NCBI GenBank assembly: GCA_029379225.1
Contig: JAQYWR010000034.1
Coordinates: forward strand, 1 to 64,000
DNA from: Nostoc sp. S4
GTDB taxonomy: Bacteria; Cyanobacteriota; Cyanobacteriia; Cyanobacteriales; Nostocaceae
Direction: 5' to 3'
DNA: 64,000 nucleotides
Translations under genes and position numbers: made by a program
The notes under the pieces: generated by a model
Told to the model about the DNA's origin: nothing
Database searches by the model: none
What the model saw: the letters and a program-made list of their open reading frames with translations, nothing else
Shown here: one piece after another, positions 53,978 to 63,626 of the stretch
Layout: each line of letters starts with the position of its first letter
Position numbering within the stretch: position 1 is the stretch's first letter

Positions 53978-54694
53978 GTGGTTCCCATTAGAGATAATAA
54001 TCCGACAAAAATCACCCCTTATGTGACTTATGGACTGATTGCTGTCAATGTATTCGCATTTCTTTATGAAGCAAGTCTTCCGCCACGAGCATTAAATGGG
54101 TTCTTACACCTTGCGGCTGTAGTCCCACGAGAACTTACCTTAAGCTTTACTGGTACATCTCTACATCAACCAGTACCAGAGTGGGCAACTTTGATTACCT
54201 CACAATTTTTACACGGCGGTTTCTTGCACTTAGCTGGCAATATGTTGTTTCTCTGGATTTTTGGTAATAACGTTGAAGATAAATTAGGTCATGCTAAATA
54301 TTTGGTGTTTTATCTAGCTTGCGGTATTTTGGCATCATTGACCCAGTGGTATTTCGCTCAAGATTCTAGCATTCCTTCTTTGGGTGCGAGTGGTGCGATC
54401 GCAGGTGTGATGGGAGCGTATATTCTTCGCTTTCCCAAAGCTGAAGTTCTCGGTATAGTGCCTTTAGGGTTTTTCTTCCCGACTTTCCGTGTCCCAGCAT
54501 ATTTCTTTTTGGGATTCTGGTTTCTCCAACAAGCATTCTACGGACTTGCTAGTCTAGAAGCACCCACAAACATCGGTATGGAAAGCGGCGGTATTGCCTA
54601 CTGGGCGCATTCAGGCGGATTTATCTTTGGGGCAATTCTCGGCCCATTATTAGGTTTATTTAGTGATAAATCTGAAGAAGAATCTTGGTCATAG
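53978..54694 (+). CDS. Rhomboid intramembrane serine protease, copy 1
   Basis: The 238-aa protein has six or seven helices, the HGGFLHLAGNMLFLWIFG segment, the catalytic Ser in GASGAIAGVMG (about 138) and His in AHSGGFIFG (about 214). It cleaves membrane proteins within the bilayer; substrates are unknown. I chose GTG 53978, because VVPIRDNNPTKITPYVTYGL aligns with the start of the paralogue; TTG 53951 would add nine residues. It is paired with copy 2 just downstream. Confidence 0.9.
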   Translation: MVPIRDNNPTKITPYVTYGLIAVNVFAFLYEASLPPRALNGFLHLAAVVPRELTLSFTGTSLHQPVPEWATLITSQFLHGGFLHLAGNMLFLWIFGNNVEDKLGHAKYLVFYLACGILASLTQWYFAQDSSIPSLGASGAIAGVMGAYILRFPKAEVLGIVPLGFFFPTFRVPAYFFLGFWFLQQAFYGLASLEAPTNIGMESGGIAYWAHSGGFIFGAILGPLLGLFSDKSEEESWS

Positions 54695-54726
54695 TAGTTC
54701 TCAGTAGTTTTCTATTGTTAAGCTCA

Positions 54727-54757
54727 TCTCACTCCTACAAAGGGTGAGATTTTGTAT
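54727..54757 (+). terminator. Terminator between the rhomboid genes
   Basis: ATCTCAC (54727-54733) pairs with GTGAGAT (54745-54751), followed by TTTGTATT. It lies 33 bp after the first rhomboid gene, so the second probably has its own promoter. Confidence 0.65.
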
Positions 54758-54884
54758 TATTTATCCTTTGGAATAATTGTTGAGATATTTTTGCCAAACT
54801 ATTCTGAGTTAAAATAATTAAACTCAACAACTGCTAGTAATACAAGTTATATTACATTTAGTCAATAATTTAGGAAAAACATCT

Positions 54885-55556
54885 GTGTTTCCTCTTTACG
54901 ATGAAAATCCTACGCGAATCACCCCGTATTTCACCTACGGGTTAATTGGCATGAATATTTTAGTTTTTATTCATGAGGTAAGTCTGTCAAATGCCCAATT
55001 AAATCAGTTTTTAAGTCAGTATGCGGTAATTCCTCAAGAGTTAACCACCAATTTATCTGGGGAATGGATAACACTAATTACGTCGCAATTCTTACACGGT
55101 GGATGGTGGCACTTAATTTCAAATATGGTGTTTCTCTGGGTTTTTGGCAACAATATTGAAGATCGTTTAGGTCATTTTAAATATTTAATTTTTTATTTGA
55201 CATGTGGTGCCTTAGCTGCATTGTGCCAATGGTTTATCGGCGTCAATTCTGAGATTCCTTCCTTGGGAGCAAGTGGGGCAATTTCTGGAGTTTTGGGTGC
55301 ATACATTATTCGCTTTCCCCACGCGAGAGTGATGACTTTAGTATTTTTGGGGATTTTCATCACCACCATTAGAATTCCAGCATTAGTAATAATAGGACTT
55401 TTCTTTGTACAAAATGTGATATCCGGACTTGCAAGTCTGCAAGCAGCCGCGCACATGAGTGTGGAAACTGGTGGAGTTGCCTACTGGGCACACATCGGTG
55501 GTTTTGTTTTTGGAATAATTCTTGCTCCCATATTTGGATTGTTTAGACGTGACTAA
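54885..55556 (+). CDS. Rhomboid intramembrane serine protease, copy 2
   Basis: The 223-aa paralogue of the preceding gene has the same core: HGGWWHLISNMVFLWVFGNN, the catalytic GASGAISGVLG and AHIGGFVFG. GTG 54885 opens MFPLYDENPTRITPYFTYGL, paralleling copy 1. Both genes start with GTG. Tandem copies point to duplication with divergence of substrate-facing loops. A short repeat follows. Confidence 0.9.
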   Translation: MFPLYDENPTRITPYFTYGLIGMNILVFIHEVSLSNAQLNQFLSQYAVIPQELTTNLSGEWITLITSQFLHGGWWHLISNMVFLWVFGNNIEDRLGHFKYLIFYLTCGALAALCQWFIGVNSEIPSLGASGAISGVLGAYIIRFPHARVMTLVFLGIFITTIRIPALVIIGLFFVQNVISGLASLQAAAHMSVETGGVAYWAHIGGFVFGIILAPIFGLFRRD

Positions 55557-55635
55557 TGGTCATTTGTCATTTGTAAGTGGGGACAGAGCATTGGACATTG
55601 ATTATTCTTCCCATTCCCCCCACTCCCGATTTTTT

Positions 55636-57810
55636 CTATATTTTCCTCGCACCTGCTGAAACTTCTTCTGATTCTTCAACATTTTCTGCTTCTACTTCCG
55701 ATGAAAAGGTAGGTGCAGGTAGAGAAACGATGATATCAGCCCCATTAATAATCGCTCCTAGTAACCCTAGTTCCGATTCAACCAATTGGTCGATCGCTTC
55801 GCCTAGCATATTCTCTTCTGTATAATGTGGTCGCGCCACTAGTACCATGCCATCGCTATAGGGTTGGATTAACAATGGGTCATTAGATAAACTCAACGGA
55901 CTAGTATCTAATATCACTAAATCAAAACGCTCGCGGACATCATCCATCAACCGCCGGATTTCGCTTGATTCGAGAATAGCAGCGGATTGCCGCACAGGAC
56001 CGGGGCTGGGAAGAATGTATAAATTTTCTACATCAGGAACTAAACGAATACATTCACTCAAGTCAGCGTAATAACGCAGGGGTTCAATGGTGGCCTCAGG
56101 ATCGGGAATTACTTTCAAGGACGTACAACGAGAAGGCGATCGCAAATCTGTTTCAATAATTAAAGTTCTTTTCCCAGCACGAGCAGAAGCAATACCCAAG
56201 TTATAAGCACTAGCCGTTTTACCCTCTAGGCTACTGGTACTAGTAATTAATACTACCTTTAAGGTCTTACCACCAATCCGCCGCAGATTACTACGGAACT
56301 TTTCATAAAACTCCAAATAGGGAGAATCTGGGGAAAGTACCACTGGTACTGCTTCTTTATCGAGATCGTCAACTAGCATTAAAGGCAACTCTCCCAATAG
56401 TGGCACTTCCCGTTGTTTGAGGCTCTCGCGGATATCTTCTCTGGTTTTGAAAGTCCCTTCCAACGATCCCAATAAAAATATCACCCCGCCACCAACCAAC
56501 ACACCCAAGAAAGCACCTACAGCTAGGGTAATAGGTACACTCTTAGGCGGTTTGATGTCGGGAATAACTGTCGGCCGTCTGGCAACGCTGAGACTGCTGG
56601 TAGTTTCTGCCTCTGCGGTTTTCGCATCAGTTAGCTTCGCCTGCATTTGGTCATAGATGGCTTTTTTAAGTCCAACCTCCTGTTCCAAACGTCCTCGCTC
56701 TAATTGCTTATTGGGTATCAAGGAATACTCTTGTCTCAGTCGCGCTTCTTGTTGAATTTCTTGAGCTAGTTGTTGTTGGAGTGTCTCCCGTTGAGTTTGC
56801 AAAGCCACCATTTGGTTTGCCAACTGTTGGCGGGCTGGATCTAAACTCGATGAAGTGCGAATACCAGCAATATTACCCCGAAGTGGAGCCGCCATCCCAT
56901 TACCACCTAACACTTCAGCAGCACGTTGTTGCAGTAATTCTTCAGCAGCTTGTTTTTGACGCTGCAACTGAATCATGGTTGGGTGTTCGGGTCGTAAATC
57001 TTTCTTGAGCAAAGCCATTTGCGACTCTGCTTGATAAATTTGCGATCGCAAGTTGGCAATAATCGGATCGGCACTCAAAGCCGAAGAAATATAAGCTTGT
57101 CCGACTGTTAAACCTAACTTATTTTGTAAACTGCGAATTTGTCCATCAACCCCAGATATGGTTAATTGAATTTGCCGTTGGAGATTTTGACTAGCAGTAA
57201 CGGCGCTGAGCAAACTGCCATTTTCAGCTGCTAATATTGCCGTGCGCTCAATGCGATCGTACTGTTCCAACTTCTTTTCAGCAATTTGCAATTCCCGTTT
57301 AGCTTGTGGTAAGCGATCGTTAATTTTTTCAATAATTGCTTGTAATCGCCCAGTATTGATGTCATTACTCAACTTGATCATTGATTGCATCAACTGCGCC
57401 AACACCTCTATAGCTCTTTTGGGGTCAGTATCTACATATTTCAGTTCAAAGGTAGTAGATTCTAATTCTCCTGTCCTAACGTTTTTTTTAGGTAGAGAAA
57501 GGACAACACTTGCACCAAGTTGTTTCGGTTTAATATTTACTCTCTCTGCTACTGCTGCAATTATCTGGTTTGATAATAAAACTTCCTCATTGAGTTCCTT
57601 ACCTTGCTGTTGGATTTCACTACCAGTTGCAGAGAAAGAAACTGGTGGCCCAGCATAACTAAGGGCAGCAGATGCTATGTAACTAGGAGCTGGTTCTGGT
57701 TGCATAGCCACCACCGTTGACCCCGCTACAATTAAACCAAAACTAGCTAGTCCAATCCACTTGTATTTTTCAAAAGCAATAAGATAGCGTTTAACAATTG
57801 GTGGGGTCAT
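55636..57810 (-). CDS. Wzc-like polysaccharide co-polymerase with BY-kinase domain
   Basis: The 724-aa inner-membrane protein controls chain length and export of exopolysaccharide. It has a Wzz domain with a helix near 15-35 (WIGLASFGLIVAGSTVVAM), long coiled coils (about 150-400), a second helix near 430 (VGAFLGVLVGGGVIFLLG) and a cytoplasmic tyrosine-kinase domain with Walker A SSLEGKTASAYNLG, A' LIIETDLRSP and B LVILDTSPLS. The tail ends EEVSAGARKI and lacks the usual Tyr cluster. It is the last gene of the exopolysaccharide region on this strand. Confidence 0.9.
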   Translation of the reverse strand: MTPPIVKRYLIAFEKYKWIGLASFGLIVAGSTVVAMQPEPAPSYIASAALSYAGPPVSFSATGSEIQQQGKELNEEVLLSNQIIAAVAERVNIKPKQLGASVVLSLPKKNVRTGELESTTFELKYVDTDPKRAIEVLAQLMQSMIKLSNDINTGRLQAIIEKINDRLPQAKRELQIAEKKLEQYDRIERTAILAAENGSLLSAVTASQNLQRQIQLTISGVDGQIRSLQNKLGLTVGQAYISSALSADPIIANLRSQIYQAESQMALLKKDLRPEHPTMIQLQRQKQAAEELLQQRAAEVLGGNGMAAPLRGNIAGIRTSSSLDPARQQLANQMVALQTQRETLQQQLAQEIQQEARLRQEYSLIPNKQLERGRLEQEVGLKKAIYDQMQAKLTDAKTAEAETTSSLSVARRPTVIPDIKPPKSVPITLAVGAFLGVLVGGGVIFLLGSLEGTFKTREDIRESLKQREVPLLGELPLMLVDDLDKEAVPVVLSPDSPYLEFYEKFRSNLRRIGGKTLKVVLITSTSSLEGKTASAYNLGIASARAGKRTLIIETDLRSPSRCTSLKVIPDPEATIEPLRYYADLSECIRLVPDVENLYILPSPGPVRQSAAILESSEIRRLMDDVRERFDLVILDTSPLSLSNDPLLIQPYSDGMVLVARPHYTEENMLGEAIDQLVESELGLLGAIINGADIIVSLPAPTFSSEVEAENVEESEEVSAGARKI

Positions 57811-57824
57811 GGCAGAGGCGTATA

Positions 57825-57898
57825 GTTAGTCATTTATCATTAGTCATTAGTCATTAGGTATTGGTTATTCCCATCTCCCTAATCTCTTCACTCCCTAG
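57825..57898. repeat. TAGTCATT repeat followed by pyrimidine tract
   Basis: TAGTCATTTATCATTAGTCA-type units (57825-57866) run into a CCCATCTCCCTAATCTC tract (57868-57898) between the Wzc-like and Wza-like genes. Confidence 0.7.
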
Positions 57899-57907
57899 TT
57901 ACTAATT

Positions 57908-59269
57908 TTAACGACCGCCGAAGTCATCAAAAAATCGGAGAAAGGATTGGACATTAAAAAAGGGTTGAGTAATGGTACTCAAGAAATTAGTAATTCTACC
58001 GATCAGGTTCCGACCAACAACAATAACATCATTATCTTGAAGTGGCACGTTTTGAGATGCATCGCCTCCCAGAGCTTTTTTAGCATCAAGTTTTTGAGTA
58101 ACAGCTTTGCCTCGTTCCGGATCGAAGCGAACCAAGGCGATATCGCGGAGGTTGGCTGTGTCAAGATTTACTCCTCCCAAAGCATCTACAAATGTACTGC
58201 CATTGGGCAGGGCTTGAGTAGAAAGACCTCCCGCCGCGTAGTTTAAAACTCGGACTCTAATCTGTGGTGTGGCTAAGGACGAACGTGCTACCAAATTGCG
58301 GTCATAACCGTCATCATTGCCGACTTCACGACGAGGTACAACGATCGCATCTCCGTCTTGTAAGCGTAAATTAGGGATTGAACCACCATTTTGCAGTGTT
58401 GCATACAAGTCAATAGTTTGCGAAACCACTGACCCATCAATTAACTTGCGACGTATTTGCACTTGTCGGAGGTCTGCATTCACCGTTGAACCACCAGATA
58501 TTAACAAAGCATCAGCAATGCGGGGTGTTGGTGAATTGATTGGATAAATTCCTGGTCGAAATATTTCCCCGCTAATCGTAACTTGGACTGGTCGCGCTCC
58601 TAGCAAGGATACTACCACGATCGGTTCTACAAAAATTCGACTTAAAGCCAAGCGAATTTTTTCTTGAGCTTCTTCTAGAGTTAAACCTTGTAATGATACC
58701 GTTCCTACTTGCGGCACTACAACGTTGCCTTCTGGACTGATTACAGCTTGAAAAGCAAAATCTTGACGCTGGCTTGCTAGCGCTAAAACTATTACCGGAT
58801 CTACAACATAACGATTTAAACCCGAGCGAATTTTTTCTTGAGCTTCTTCCAGAGTTAAACCTTGCAAGGAAACTGTTCCCAGTAACGGTACGACAATGTT
58901 ACCTTCTGGATTAATTACAGCTTGAAAGCTTAACTCTGGAAAGCGCTGAACCGAAACGCTAATTCCATCTCCAATTCCTAAGCGATAGGGACCAGGAGGG
59001 CGCTGAAGCACAACACCAATTGTATCTCCTGGTCCTAAAAAGTAGCGGCTCAGTTGAGGCGAAGTTTCATTATTTGCACTTGGAGGTACAACGTCCTCAG
59101 TACCCGGCACAGGGAAAGGGGGTTGCCCTTGAGATGGGAAAGGCTGAGCAACAACAATTTGGGTAGGTGTTGTTAACAAAACCCCTACTTGAAGACTAAC
59201 AAAACACAGGGCGCTGAATGCACGCGTATAAGAGTTAGCAGTTATCAACATCGGTGCAGGAAAACTCAT
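57908..59269 (-). CDS. Polysaccharide export protein (Wza-like) with duplicated export domain
   Basis: The 453-aa protein has a signal peptide (about 18-42), a poly-export segment with GPGDTIGVVLQ, two near-identical copies of the strand-helix unit FQAVI.PEGN.VVP..GTVS then LQGLTLEEAQEKIR (residues 115-162 and 173-220) and SLBB-type domains (TISGEIFRPGIYPI, VRVLNYAAGG). It should form the outer-membrane export channel with the Wzc-like protein. No lipobox Cys is visible at the signal-peptide end. Confidence 0.88.
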   Translation of the reverse strand: MSFPAPMLITANSYTRAFSALCFVSLQVGVLLTTPTQIVVAQPFPSQGQPPFPVPGTEDVVPPSANNETSPQLSRYFLGPGDTIGVVLQRPPGPYRLGIGDGISVSVQRFPELSFQAVINPEGNIVVPLLGTVSLQGLTLEEAQEKIRSGLNRYVVDPVIVLALASQRQDFAFQAVISPEGNVVVPQVGTVSLQGLTLEEAQEKIRLALSRIFVEPIVVVSLLGARPVQVTISGEIFRPGIYPINSPTPRIADALLISGGSTVNADLRQVQIRRKLIDGSVVSQTIDLYATLQNGGSIPNLRLQDGDAIVVPRREVGNDDGYDRNLVARSSLATPQIRVRVLNYAAGGLSTQALPNGSTFVDALGGVNLDTANLRDIALVRFDPERGKAVTQKLDAKKALGGDASQNVPLQDNDVIVVGRNLIGRITNFLSTITQPFFNVQSFLRFFDDFGGR

Positions 59270-59481
59270 GTAAGAATATAGTCGCGCCCATTCGTTATTC
59301 TACCTAAAAATGTCATCAATGTCTCTTTTGTCTGCAAGTATTTACCAAGAAAAAGCTGAAAAATTGTGTCAATTTTAATTTCTAACTTCATATTTTAAAC
59401 ATCTTTTAACTCAGTTTCAGCTATAGAGCGATCGCACAAATACTTCTTTAAGTTTCTGCACAAATGTAACTGTGACATAAT

Positions 59482-60201
59482 CTACATAAAAGCCATTAAT
59501 GCAGCTTGCACCGTTTCACCTATAGACTCGGCTAGAGGCCAAGATGTTTCTACTTGTCCCAAAGGTTCCATTGGAATTAAAATACTCACGCTTACCCAAG
59601 GAGTGCGCTGCTTACGCCATTGTGCTAATTGGTCTGCCACAAACCAGTTTAAAGGTGATGGATTTCCACTGTTTGGCATAGCGTACCATTGTAAGACAGC
59701 AAAGGTTTGCTGTTGTGTGGAGGCGCGAAAAAACCTAGCTTCTACTTTTGTTTCAACATTAGAAGCCAACTTCAGAGACGGTTTGACACTAAATTCAGCA
59801 CCACGATATTGAGCTACGTCCCATTGTCCCCAACGTGACCTTCCCCAGCCGTTAACCTCTGTCCACTCTACCTCTGGTTGATCCATAGGGCCGTTTTGCG
59901 GCAACAAAAGTAGAATTGCCTGAGTTTCGGAGCCTACTTTTTTAATTACCTGCAAAGACCATTTATGTTCGCCAATTTGCTGTTCTGTTTGTTCAACAGT
60001 TTGCCAACCGGGAATAGTTAACCCAGTCTTGCGGATTTGCCTTAATTCCTTAAGATTAGCCACAGGTGGCGGCTGTTTCCATTGCCAGTGTCCTGTTAGG
60101 TATCCGGGAACCCCTCCCATCACCAAAAGTACTAGCAATAACAAAAGTGCTGCTACCTGACTCAATTGGTTTTGTTTAAAAAATTTAGAGAAGGAAATCA
60201 T
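59482..60201 (-). CDS. Cyanoexosortase B system-associated protein (EpsI-like)
   Basis: The 239-aa protein has one N-terminal helix (AALLLLLVLLVMGGVPGYL, about 20-40) and an extracytoplasmic domain with GLTIPGWQTVEQTEQQIGEH, VEWTEVNGWGRSRWG and WFVADQLAQWRKQRTPWVSV. It sits beside the cyanoexosortase, which matches the partner protein of the cyanoexosortase B system. I chose ATG 60201; the upstream TTG 60216 is poor. Confidence 0.8.
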   Translation of the reverse strand: MISFSKFFKQNQLSQVAALLLLLVLLVMGGVPGYLTGHWQWKQPPPVANLKELRQIRKTGLTIPGWQTVEQTEQQIGEHKWSLQVIKKVGSETQAILLLLPQNGPMDQPEVEWTEVNGWGRSRWGQWDVAQYRGAEFSVKPSLKLASNVETKVEARFFRASTQQQTFAVLQWYAMPNSGNPSPLNWFVADQLAQWRKQRTPWVSVSILIPMEPLGQVETSWPLAESIGETVQAALMAFM

Positions 60202-60216
60202 CAGTAAAATTTGCAA

Positions 60217-60524
60217 TACTTAGGCAAAATTTTACTTTAAAAAATCACACTATGAGTTCGGTGATATTTAGGACTTATCTGGGAAATGGGGAGATGAGGC
60301 AGATGGGGAAGAGGAAGTCAAAAGGCAATATGCTTGGGTTAAGCCTAAAAAATAAATTGCATAGGTTGGGTTGAGGAATGAAACCCAACATTTTCGAGCA
60401 TTTGTTGGGTTTGGTTTTGTTCAATCCAATCAACAATTATCCTTAACCCAAGCGTATTAAGTCAAAAAGTAAAAGGCAAAAGTAAAAACAAAAGAATACA
60501 AGTGCGTTTTTACTTTTTAATGCC
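60217..60524. other. Spacer between exosortase partner and cyanoexosortase B genes
   Basis: Contains a GTTGGGTT element (60361-60435) and a short purine-rich tract (60284-60315). No gene. Confidence 0.6.
60361..60435. repeat. GTTGGGTT palindromic element, copy 3
   Basis: ATAGGTTGGGTTGAGGAATG then AAACCCAACATTT and TTGTTGGGTTTGG correspond to the reverse complement of the element at 1726-1800. The ends are less well preserved than in copy 1. Confidence 0.65.
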
Positions 60525-61412
60525 CTATACCCCATCCTCAATTTCTTCAGATACAGAGAAATAGTTATTAATCCAATTAAGTAAAGGCACTAATGACACC
60601 AGCATACAAGCAGAGTATAGATCGCCGCCCCAACCCTCATGAAGCCATTTAAAAGCCGCTTCTTGACCTGTACCATGAAAGAAAGTCAGTAAGGTATTAC
60701 GAATAATGTTGGCAGTAATACTAACGACTACACCAATAGATAAAAACGAGATAGTTGTGCGGCGTGAAGATAACGCTCCTGTCCAATAAAGCAACATCAA
60801 GCCAACATAGAGAGTAGTAAATAACATTTTCAATCCCGCACAATAGGGGGCGACTTCCACAATTCGTCCTCCTACGTAGAGATTTATCTCATCTACAGTT
60901 ACTTCCATACCAAACTGATTGAGTATGAAGCCTGCGGTACCAGCAATGAAGCTTTGAAGAGGCAAGGTATAGGGAGCAATCAGGTAGGGTACTGCTGTCG
61001 GGGTTGCCAGAAATACCAGTAGCAACGGAAATGCTTGTAATCGCAAACCTGATATTCCTTTAAACCACAAGCATAATCCTGCTAGGATAACGGGCAGCGA
61101 AAGGTTAACCCACTCTCTAACACCGCTCAGATAAAATACTCCTCCTAATAACAGCAAAACACCGCCCAAAGGATGGATAGTATCTGGTAAATGTGCCCAC
61201 TGTTTTCGCTTCAACCAGCCCAAATAAGCGGCAAATGGTAGACCAATAATCCCATGACTGAAATATTCATGTTCTGTACTAATATTCTTGTGTAGCCAAC
61301 CATCGAGCCAATGTAGCAATATAGGAGCATAAAGCAGCAGCAAAACGCCTAAAATGGCTAAATTTAACAAGCCTGACACGTTTCTATTTTTAATTTGTTG
61401 CTGGAGTGCCAT
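60525..61412 (-). CDS. crtB: Cyanoexosortase B
   Basis: Exosortases are membrane transpeptidase-like enzymes that process PEP-CTERM proteins, usually linked to exopolysaccharide genes. The 295-aa protein has about eight helices and the triad Cys191 (APYCAGLKML), Arg238 (NIIRNTLL) and His258 (KWLHEGWGG). The neighbouring partner and the DegT aminotransferase support the assignment as cyanoexosortase B. The symbol crtB here means cyanoexosortase, not phytoene synthase. No PEP-CTERM substrate is seen in this window. Confidence 0.85.
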   Translation of the reverse strand: MALQQQIKNRNVSGLLNLAILGVLLLLYAPILLHWLDGWLHKNISTEHEYFSHGIIGLPFAAYLGWLKRKQWAHLPDTIHPLGGVLLLLGGVFYLSGVREWVNLSLPVILAGLCLWFKGISGLRLQAFPLLLVFLATPTAVPYLIAPYTLPLQSFIAGTAGFILNQFGMEVTVDEINLYVGGRIVEVAPYCAGLKMLFTTLYVGLMLLYWTGALSSRRTTISFLSIGVVVSITANIIRNTLLTFFHGTGQEAAFKWLHEGWGGDLYSACMLVSLVPLLNWINNYFSVSEEIEDGV

Positions 61413-61425
61413 GATTTTAATTAAT

Positions 61426-61602
61426 TATTGGTCATTAGTCTTCTGTTACAAAGTTACGAGCAAAGGAAACCCCCGCTCAACGCCACTTGCTTTCCGACGC
61501 AGGGCGCTGAGGTAGCAGTGGCTCGATGCGCTTTGTCGTTAGTCATTTGTCATTTATTTAAAACTAATGCCTTATGCTCTGTTTGCCCAATGACTAACGA
61601 CT
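61426..61602. repeat. Composite repeat upstream of the exosortase gene
   Basis: TAGTCATT-type tracts at 61426-61442 and 61538-61602 flank a CTCAACGCC... GCGCTGAGGTAGC... TGGCTCGA palindromic repeat (61464-61527) also found at 29588-29666; the left part resembles 18841-18873. It separates the aminotransferase and exosortase genes. Confidence 0.65.
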
Positions 61603-62775
61603 AAGATTTAGAGAGTAGGATTTGTCTAGCTCAGAATCTTTTGAAACTGCATTGGCAATTGCTGCTACAACTTCTTTGATTTGGCTACTGCTCAAACCAG
61701 GATACATAGGTAATGATAATATTTGCTTTGATAACTTTTCTGCTTCGGGAAAATCTCCAGACTGATAGCCTAAATAGGTAAATGCTGGCTGGAGATGACA
61801 AGGAATGGGGTAATGAATACCAGTTTGAATTCCTGCTGCTGTTAGTTCTTCTTGGAGTTGCTGGCGTTCTATGGGGCAAGAATCATCAACTCTAATCACA
61901 TAAAGATGATAAACATGTCCTGTTCCAGTTTGGTTTTCGAGCGGGATAATACCAAGAGTTGCTAAAGGTGCTAATTCTCGATCGTACTCCTCGGCGATAG
62001 TCAAGCGATCGCGATTCCATTGTGGCAAATACGGTAGTTTCTGGTGCAAGATAGCTGCTTGCAAGGTATCTAAGCGGCTATTTGTGCCTGGTTCAGTGTG
62101 AAAATATTTTTGTGATGCGCCATAATTTCGCAAGCGTACCATCTTCTGAGCTACATCCGAATTTTGTGTCAGTAGCATTCCCCCATCTCCAAATGCTCCC
62201 AAATTTTTGCTGGGATAGAAACTGAAAGCTGCTGCTATTCCGACTGAACCAGCGTGATATCCGTCTCTTTGGGCGAGGTGTGCTTGTGCTGCATCTTCAA
62301 AAATTAGTAGTTTGTAGGTATCAGCAAAGTCGAATAGATTCTGTGGTGATACCATTTGACCATAAAGATGCACAGGAATAATTGCTTTAGTATGAGGCGT
62401 AATTGCCTTTGCTGCTGCTTTTAAGTCGATTAAAGCTTGGCGGTCGCAATCTACTAAAATTGGCTTTGCACCAGTGCGTAAGACTCCAATCAAGGTTGCG
62501 ACAAAAGTATTTGCTGGTAAAATCACTTCATCGCCAATACCAATATTACACGCTTGTAATCCCAAGGCGATCGCATCTGTTCCTGATGCCACACCAACTC
62601 CATACTTCGCCCCAGACACTGCCGCAAATGCTGCTTCAAAATCTGAGAGTGCTTGCCCTAAAATAAAATCACCCCGATCCAAGACAGATTGGATTGCATT
62701 TTGCAGCTGCGCTTGAATTGGTTCGTGTTGCAACCTTAGGTCTACAAAAGGAACTATAATAGCCATTTTATTCAT
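61594..62775 (-). CDS. DegT/DnrJ/EryC1/StrS sugar aminotransferase
   Basis: This PLP-dependent enzyme transfers an amino group to a nucleotide-linked keto sugar (a WecE/PglE-type reaction), making amino sugars for surface polysaccharides. The 393-aa protein has GVASGTDAIALGLQA, ILPANTFVAT, IPVHLYGQ, FEDAAQAHLA and the PLP lysine 190 in FSFYPSKNLGAFGDGG. The start is ATG 62775 or 62766. It lies upstream of the exosortase on the same strand, supporting a role in that export region. Confidence 0.92.
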   Translation of the reverse strand: MNKMAIIVPFVDLRLQHEPIQAQLQNAIQSVLDRGDFILGQALSDFEAAFAAVSGAKYGVGVASGTDAIALGLQACNIGIGDEVILPANTFVATLIGVLRTGAKPILVDCDRQALIDLKAAAKAITPHTKAIIPVHLYGQMVSPQNLFDFADTYKLLIFEDAAQAHLAQRDGYHAGSVGIAAAFSFYPSKNLGAFGDGGMLLTQNSDVAQKMVRLRNYGASQKYFHTEPGTNSRLDTLQAAILHQKLPYLPQWNRDRLTIAEEYDRELAPLATLGIIPLENQTGTGHVYHLYVIRVDDSCPIERQQLQEELTAAGIQTGIHYPIPCHLQPAFTYLGYQSGDFPEAEKLSKQILSLPMYPGLSSSQIKEVVAAIANAVSKDSELDKSYSLNLSR

Positions 62776-63626
62776 TATTATTTGTCCTCTAATTTACTAT
62801 TTCTTTGTGTTTTTTTGGGGCTAATTCTAAAATAGAATTATAAATATTTGATGTAATTTACTTCTATTATTTTTGATAAAATAAATTATTTTTTAATTTA
62901 AAATCTACAATTTTTCCAATTAAATTGTAATAAGTTTAATTTATTTCTATAAACTGCCCTTGTATTCTTTTAGTCTAAATAACCACCTTCCACCTAAAAA
63001 ATGTGAGTTAAATTTTTGAAATTTGTAAAAACTCTGTAGCTTGCCTAAAGCAGGGTAGTTAGTTTCCAAATATTCAGATGCCACTTGATTTGAGTCAAAA
63101 GCCTACATATCAGTCGCTCATTTGTGGAAGCCAAAAAAACCTAGCTGGCTCTCCAATGTAGTACCTCAAATTTCCTAAACAAATTTTTAATTTTGAATTT
63201 GGCGCAACGGTACTAGCTATTACCAAAAAATTTTGTTAATAACAATTACATTAATAAAACTTTTTTTAAGTAAAAATACGCTAAATATCCTAACAAAAAT
63301 TTTCTGTTTTGTACATCAAGAATCATAGACGCTTTATTGTATCCTTAAAGTTAGGTTACCCTGGCTGAATCAAAATCTAACGTAGTCTGATTGCAAAATC
63401 TGAAGTAATAGAGACTACATCAGCGTTCAATAGAGAACATTTAGTACCAGTAAATAGTAACTAACATAGACTCCGTAGCGGACTTATGGAAGAGGTAAAA
63501 AGTTTTTGCCTCAAACTTGTTTGTCAGAGGCAAAATTAGGGAATGCTTAAAAATAGCAATTGATAACCCAGAAATAAGGCGTATATCAATTTACAGTTTC
63601 GAGAAATTATTAAGGTAGCAGTGGCA
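62776..63626. other. AT-rich intergenic region, no gene
   Basis: The 850-bp stretch holds only short frames and AT-rich DNA. The promoters of the aminotransferase (minus) and the GAF-domain gene (plus) must lie here. I see no repeat family or hairpin that I can support. Confidence 0.5.
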
